A DNA stretch of 64,000 nt. Source: Mantamonas sphyraenae (lineage: Eukaryota; CRuMs; Mantamonadidae). The DNA is taken from positions 186,001-250,000 of the forward strand of contig JAPMXV010000068.1 of NCBI GenBank assembly GCA_026936335.1, read 5' to 3'. A program made the position numbers and the translations under genes. Numbering within the stretch: position 1 is the first letter of the stretch; each line of letters starts with the position of its first letter. The notes beneath the pieces were generated by a model. That model made no database searches, was not told the origin of the DNA, and worked only from the letters and a program-made list of their open reading frames with translations. Positions 58,543 to 64,000 of the stretch are shown here, in pieces.

Positions 58543-60101
58543 ATGGACACAGACAAACTCGACGCCCTCGCCTTTCTCGACCTGCCTCTGCTCGAACTGT
58601 ACGCAGAGGACCCCGAGTTCAACGTGGACGCCTCGATCAACAGCGACGACCAAACAGCCCTCCTCATCGCCGCCTCCACGGGCAACCACGCCGCCGTCTC
58701 CTTCCTCCTGGCCCACGGCGCAAACCCACGCCACACAGACGCCCTGGGCAACACAGCCCTGCACAACGCCGCACGTGCAGGCTCTCGCGACGTCCTCCAG
58801 GCCCTCGTGCGCGCAGGCGCAAACCCGCAGCGTCCCAATGCCTCGGGCCTCAGCCCCATCGACGTCGCCATCGACGCAGGCGTCTCGGACGCCGTCGCCT
58901 ATCTGTTCTCCGACGATTGTGCCGACGACGCCAAGCTTGCCGTCTCCCAAAAGGTGGCCCAGGCCAAAGGAAGGCCCCCCACGCCTCCGGCCCCTCCTCC
59001 CAAGGATCTCCTCGCGGGCATTGGCGACCGCGACCTGCCTCCGCCCAACAGCGCCCTGAAACCCGACCAAGAGCGATCCCTGCGCGCCGTCCATGCCTCT
59101 GTCCCTGCCCTCAAACCCTTTTGGTACGTCTGCGACGGCTACGACGACGACGGCTGGGGCTGCGGCTACCGCTGCATCCAGATGCTGCTGTGGCAGGTGC
59201 ACACCCAGCTCAAGGGCAACGACAACCCATCCATCCCCACCGTGCCCGAACTCTGCGACCAGATGGCCGGCGACCTCGGCATCGACGAAGCCGCTCCGGG
59301 CAAGTGGGCAGACGCAGACTGGATCATCAAGTACATGGACAACCTCATCGACCTCGACCACGTCTACCACTTTTACCACAATCGACGCTCCGCCTTTGAC
59401 CTCGTCAACAAACTCCACGCACACTTTCAACGCTCGCCCCTCATGGCCGTCGTCATCGGCGGCGGCATCATCTGCTGCATCGGCGGCGTACGCCACGTCT
59501 CCCAATCGCCCGCCGGCGCCGCTCCAGCTCCCGTCGAGGGCAACGTGGGGAGGAGGAGCACGTGGACGCAGACGCGGAGAAGGACCAGGACGAGGAGGAC
59601 GACGGCATGACTATCTCCGTTGCCGGCGTCTCTTCCTCCACAGGCGCCAGCAGCAACATGGAATCGTCCAAAGCAAGCGCAAACAGCGGGGCAAACAAAG
59701 ACGACGACGAGCAGCACATCGTGTGCACAGACATGCAGGACGTGGGCAACGTCGTCCAGCTCTTTGTCGCCGATCCACACGGCCCTCCCGACCAATGGAC
59801 CCGTCAAGGCGTCCAGCTGCGACACCAGAGCTCGGCCGAAGGGAGCACAGACAACGACAACCAACAGCAAACGGACCAGGCCGCTCTCCTCACCCTCATG
59901 CAGGCCGGCAAGGGAGGCGTCGGGTGGATTGATCTCAACGAGTTTTTCCTCGGCGCCGTCGACGAGGAAATGCGCACCTTTCTCCTCGACGACGACAGCG
60001 TCCTGCAAAACATGTCCTGGACCGTCGTCATGTTTTCCGAAAAGGCAAAGGGGGGCGATGGGGAAGGCGAGGATGGAGAGGGAACACAGGGCGAGCAGTG
60101 A
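58543..60101 (+). CDS. Ankyrin-repeat UFM1-specific protease-like protein (peptidase C78), one frame break
   Basis: ATG at 58543 in a good context (gccgccATGG). Residues ~35-130 form three ankyrin repeats (TALLIAASTGNHAAVSFLL, TALHNAARAGSRDVLQAL, GLSPIDVAIDAGVSDAV), then a Pro-rich linker and a C78 peptidase domain. Cys ~207 lies in DGWGCGYRCIQMLL, the IGGG loop in VVIGGGIICC, and the Asp-Pro-His in VADPHGP, followed by GGVGWIDLNEFF as in UFSP2. UFSPs mature UFM1 and remove it from targets. The frame changes at the G-run 59547-59550: one extra G would join PVEGN to GEEEHVDADAEKDQ and give an uninterrupted protein of ~519 residues. A sequence error is therefore more likely than a real mutation. 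The usual UFSP2 N-terminal domain is absent and ankyrin repeats stand in its place. Confidence 0.8.
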
Positions 60102-60257
60102 ATGTCCATGCTGGTTGTTTCATGTGGTTTGCTGTTCATGGATGCACACGCCCACTCGCAATCTCTCTCTCATGACTGCACACTGTTTCCCGGAATCCTG
60201 TGGATTGACAACTGCACGCGGTGTGGCCTGCGCTTCGCGTGCCAACCAATCTCATCC

Positions 60258-63200
60258 ATGTCTGCCCTTGATGATGATATCGCATCCAAATGTCATGCAC
60301 TGATGACGGCAGACAACACCGCAGACTTGTGCGTCGCCCTCGAAGCGTGTGGCGTGCATCCAAAGGTGGTCAACGAGCTCGCGCAAGACAACGTGTTCGG
60401 CCTCGACCTCTTTGGCGACCTGCAGACACAAGAGGCTTGGGAAGGCCTTTTGGACGATGCGGGAGTGAAGAGAAAGGGCCCTCGCAACCTGCAGATGGAG
60501 GTGTGGGCCAAGTATATTCTGGAATGCGAGACAAAGGCCGCCGGGAGACGAGAGGGAAACGAAACGTCAGCAAACACATTGCAGCAGGACACATCGCAGG
60601 TCTCGCTGCCCATCCAAATCTACTCGCGTGTGTTTGGCATGACAGTTTCATCACCCAAAGTCATCCCAACCCAGACAAACAAACACGAGGAGGCCTCGCT
60701 CCCCGCGCTCGACCGCCAACTCACCCACGATGGCACACAGCCGTGGAGCAAGTCCTTTCACGTGCCACACGGTAAGTGCACTGTCCCACCCCCTATTGCT
60801 GTGTCGTGGAAACAAGGCCATCGCTCACCCACATCTTCACAGGCATTGCCGGCCGAATCCGTGTCTTGCTCCTCGGGTGCTCGGGAGCCAAGGATGACCC
60901 ACACGCAAAGCTGTCGGATCTGGAGGAGGAAGCAAGTTGCATCCGAGACGGGGCTCAGAGAAGCTACGAGAACAATCGCATCGACGTGAGGTACGAAACT
61001 CGGGTCAAATCGACCGAGGTGAGCGCGATCCTGGCATCCTACAAACCGCACGTGGTCCACTTTATGATGCACATGGACACACAAGGACAACCCGTGATGG
61101 ATGCAGACACCATGCGCATGGAGTGGATCCACTCGGCCCTGTCCAACGCCGCCCGCTTCAGCGGCTGCCTTGCGCTTGTCGTTTTCAACACATGCCACGG
61201 TGACCAGGTCCGTCCTCTCAAAGACATTCCCTTTGTTGTTGGACACAATGGCACTGTCTCCAGCGCCCTCGCTGTAAAGTTTGCCAGTGTGCTGTTTACA
61301 GATCTGTTTGCTGGCGTGCCCGTCATTCCAGCCGTGGAAAATGCACAGGCAAGCGTCGGCGTGGATTCCTTTCTGCGACACGCCTCCTCTATGGATGAGC
61401 AGCAATTGATGGTTGCGCAAAAGAGCGTGGAGGTTGGCATCGTGCTGGGAGTGCCCCCTCAAGTGGCCGGGTTCACCGGACGATCGAGCTCCCTCGAAGA
61501 GCTGCACACTGCTGTCGACGACGCAAGCAAGGACACTGAGCACACCGAAGTGGTCGTGCATGGGCTGCATGGAATCGGAAAGACAAGCTTGGCCAACGAG
61601 TACGTGCGGACGCACGGGTACGAGTGGGATGCCGTCGTCTGGATCAACGATTCCGACGATGGAGATGAGATCGACGATGCCCTGCTGAAGTGTGGAGTGT
61701 CGTTGGGCATCTTGGCGGCTGGAGCACCGCAATTGCTGGAGGATGAGCGTCAGAAGGCGATCAATGACACGGTCGGGGCGTTGGAAGACACAGGACTGCG
61801 CTGTCTCCTGGTCTACAACAACGCAGATGAGCCAAAAATGCACAGGCACATGCCCCATCGTGGATCATGTGTGTGTTTGGTGACCTCTGTGCAACAGGAC
61901 ATTGTGCACAGCACGCGCAAGATCCATTTGGGTGGACTCGACGTCGAGGAGTCCTTCGAGTTGTTTCGACACCAGGTTGGCGATGCATTGGAACACCTGG
62001 AACTCGGAAAGCTCTCTGATCGAGGCAGTGTTCTGTGTGCGCAGGTGCAGTCGGCTCTGTCCATCCTTGAAGGGTTCCCGCTCGCCATCCAGCAAGCCGC
62101 AGGAACCATGATGGATGGTGTCGCCCCAGTGGACTACAAAAGGTACTTGGAGGACAATGATGACCTCCAGGTTGCTTTGGATGACATGCCGGACTACCTT
62201 CGATCGCAGTACTCACGCAGCGTGTTGGGCGCATTGCTGGCAAACGCCGGGCGTTTGGCAGAAGCCTCGCAGACGTTGTGGCGCAAAGTCAGCCTCGTGC
62301 ACGCGACGGGGATCAGCTACGAGCTCATGAGCTGGCTCGGCGGTGCAGAGGGCAACGTAGACGGGTTTCAGTTGCGAAAAGCCGTTTTGCCGCTGCTGAA
62401 GTTGTCGCTGATTGCTGAGGCCGAGGGTGGATACGATGTTCACCGGCTGTCGCAGATGCTGTGTAGAGCCCGAATGGACGTGGAGACTCTGCAGACGGTG
62501 TCGGCGGAGGTGATGGCCTGTTTGCATGCTGTCACGCCAGTGCATCCGAAACTTGACATGACGAAATGGCATGAGGTGGTGCCGCACGTAAGCAGCTTCT
62601 TGTTGCATATGGAACAGCAGGGTGTCCAATGGGACTGGGAGTCTGGAGAAACCGACCTGGAACTGCTTTGGAGATTCGCGAGGTACTTGTGCCTGATGAA
62701 CAACATCGATGCGCTGGAGAACAGGTCGTGCAGCCTTGGACGCGTCGGTTGAAGGACGTAAAGCCGCAACTGGTGGAAGAACTACACGTGCAATGTCTAA
62801 CCTGCTTGATTTCACTGGGACGAGGCGCAGAAGCTCTGGGAAGGGTTGCAGATTTGGATTGGACAAACGAAGGTAGTCGCCTGAGAACCAAAGGACGAGC
62901 ATTGACTGCACTGGGGCGGCTGGAGGAGGCAGAGAGTGCGTACAGGGAGGCTGTGGAGATGCAACGGACTGTGTACGGAGAGGGAGCAAACGGAGAGGTG
63001 GCAAAGACACTGGGGGCACTGGGTGGGGTGCTGAAGTCACTGGGGCGGCTGGAGGAGGCAGAGAGTGTGTACAGGGAGGCCGTGGAGATGCAACGGAGTG
63101 CGTACGGAGAGGGAGCAAACGGAGAGGTGGCAAAGGGGCTGGGGGCACTGGGTGGGGTGCTGAAGTCACTGGGGCGGCTGGAGGAGGCAGAGAGTGCGTA

Positions 63201-64000
63201 CAGGGAGGCTGTGGAGATGGAACGGAGTGTTTACGGAGAGGGAGCAAACGGAAACGTGGCAAAGGGGCTGGGGGCACTGGGTGGGGTGCTGAAGTCACTG
63301 GGGCGGCTGGAGGAGGCAGAGAGTGTGTACAGGGAGGCCGTGGAGATGCAACGGAGTGTTTACGGAGAGGGAGCAAACGGAAACGTGGCAAAGGGGCTGG
63401 GGGCACTGGGTGGGGTGCTGAAGTCACTGGGGCGGCTGGAGGAGGCAGAGAGTGTGTACAGGGAGGCCGTGGAGATGCAACGGAGTGTGTACGGAGAGGG
63501 AGCAAACGGAGAGGTGGCAAAGACACTGGGGGCACTGGGTGGGGTGCTGAAGTCACTGGGGCGGCTGGAGGAGGCAGAGAGTGTGTACAGGGAGGCCGTG
63601 GAGATGCAACGGAGTGTGTACGGAGAGGGAGCAAACGGAGAGGTGGCAAAGACACTGGGGGCACTGGGTGGGGTGCTGAAGTCACTGGGGCGGCTGGAGG
63701 AGGCAGAGAGTGTGTACAGGGAGGCTGTGGAGATGCAACGGAGTGTGTACGGAGAGGGAGCAAACGGAGAGGTGGCAAAGGGACTGGGGGCACTGGGTGG
63801 GGTGCTGAAGTCACTGGGGCGGCTGGAGGAGGCAGAGAGTGTGTACAGGGAGGCCGTGGAGATGCAACGGAGTGTTTACGGAGAGGGAGCAAACGGAAAC
63901 GTGGCAAAGGGGCTGGGGCACTGGGTGGGGTGCTGAAGTCACTGGGGCGGCTGGAGGAGGCAGAGAGTGTGTACAGGGAGGCCGTGGAGATGCAACGGAG
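60258..64000 (+). CDS. NLR-like protein: SAM-like, CHAT-like protease, NB-ARC, TPR (3' end outside window)
   Basis: Exon 1 60258-60771, intron 71 bp (GTAAGT...TTCACAG), exon 2 from 60843; the phase 1 junction restores GIAGRIRVLLLGC. Residues 1-90 resemble a SAM-type helical domain (LEACGVHPKVVNELAQDNVF). Residues ~178-340 form a caspase-fold/CHAT-like domain with His ~248 (VVHFMMHMD) and Cys ~289 (VFNTCHGD). NB-ARC follows: P-loop VHGLHGIGKTSLANEY (~415), Walker B CLLVYNNAD, and an SVQQDIV sensor region. Then comes a winged-helix-like part (VHRLSQMLCRA) and 43-residue TPRs. The frame breaks near 62730 (one missing G in aacagg would fix it) and again near 63914 (GGGG where other units have GGGGG). 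This is a plant/animal/bacterial NLR layout: sensor TPRs, an NTPase switch and a protease effector. Function in immunity or cell death is inferred. Confidence 0.75.
62911..64000 (+). repeat. 129-bp tandem repeat encoding 43-residue TPRs, nine units to window end
   Basis: The phrase ctggggcggctggaggaggca starts units at 62911, 63040, 63169, 63298, 63427, 63556, 63685, 63814 and 63942. Each encodes LGRLEEAESVYREAVEMQRS plus YGEGANGEVAK and LGALGGVLKS, the 42-43-residue kinesin-light-chain type of TPR. Units differ at very few positions (acg or ggg; gag or aac), so the array is young or homogenised. The unit at 63814 lacks one G. Confidence 0.95.

Noticed and set aside
62650-62760. Short intron at gtacttgtgc...gaacag in the NLR-like gene
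   Set aside because: The interval is 42 nt, which does not change frame, and its translation (YLCLMNNIDALEN) looks like continuing protein; a single-base break fits better.
1-64000. Bacterial origin because of CHAT, NB-ARC and TPR genes with long uninterrupted frames
   Set aside because: EF1-beta, SMU1, UFSP and F-box genes with GT-AG introns show a eukaryotic nuclear genome; the CHAT genes themselves have spliced first exons.

Overview
The window is nuclear DNA of a unicellular eukaryote. Genes carry short GT-AG introns (62 to 341 bp, most under 120), and encoded proteins include elongation factor 1-beta, the spliceosomal factor SMU1 and a UFM1-protease-like protein. DNA is GC-rich and genes are tightly packed. 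The UFM1 protease argues against an ordinary fungus; a choanoflagellate-like or other free-living protist would fit, but the sequence alone does not name the species.

Region 1 (1 to 48.9 kb) is a segmental-duplication cluster. Its building blocks are an EF1-beta gene, an F-box gene, decayed antisense LRR genes and a very large LRR-Roc-COR-CHAT gene (a ROCO GTPase ending in a caspase-like CHAT protease domain). There are four ROCO-CHAT paralogues (12.5-18.1, 24.3-30.5, 31.8-37.5 and 43.2-48.9 kb), one complete EF1-beta (1.4-2.7 kb) and two EF1-beta copies that lost the first two thirds of exon 1 but gained the same in-frame ATG (18.4 and 37.8 kb). In the first unit the F-box part is replaced by a block of about 8.5 kb. 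That block holds a 15-copy, ~169-bp satellite followed by a minus-strand gene joining an XPG/FEN1-like PIN nuclease region to a Fanzor (eukaryotic TnpB) RuvC nuclease.

Region 2 (49.2 to 56.7 kb) holds two ankyrin proteins and a convergent LRR protein. The three share a C-terminal module of about 135 residues that I do not recognise, although their sensor repeats differ.

Region 3 (56.7 to 64 kb) holds SMU1 (minus strand), a divergent ankyrin-UFSP fusion, and an NLR-like gene (SAM-like, CHAT-like protease, NB-ARC, nearly identical TPRs) that runs off the window.

Taken together, the window looks like an accessory, fast-duplicating locus of sensor-switch-protease proteins (ROCO-CHAT and NB-ARC-CHAT), beside a programmable-nuclease mobile-element gene and a few housekeeping genes. 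An immune or cell-death role is inferred from architecture only. Several single-base frameshifts lie in homopolymer runs and may be sequence errors rather than real mutations.
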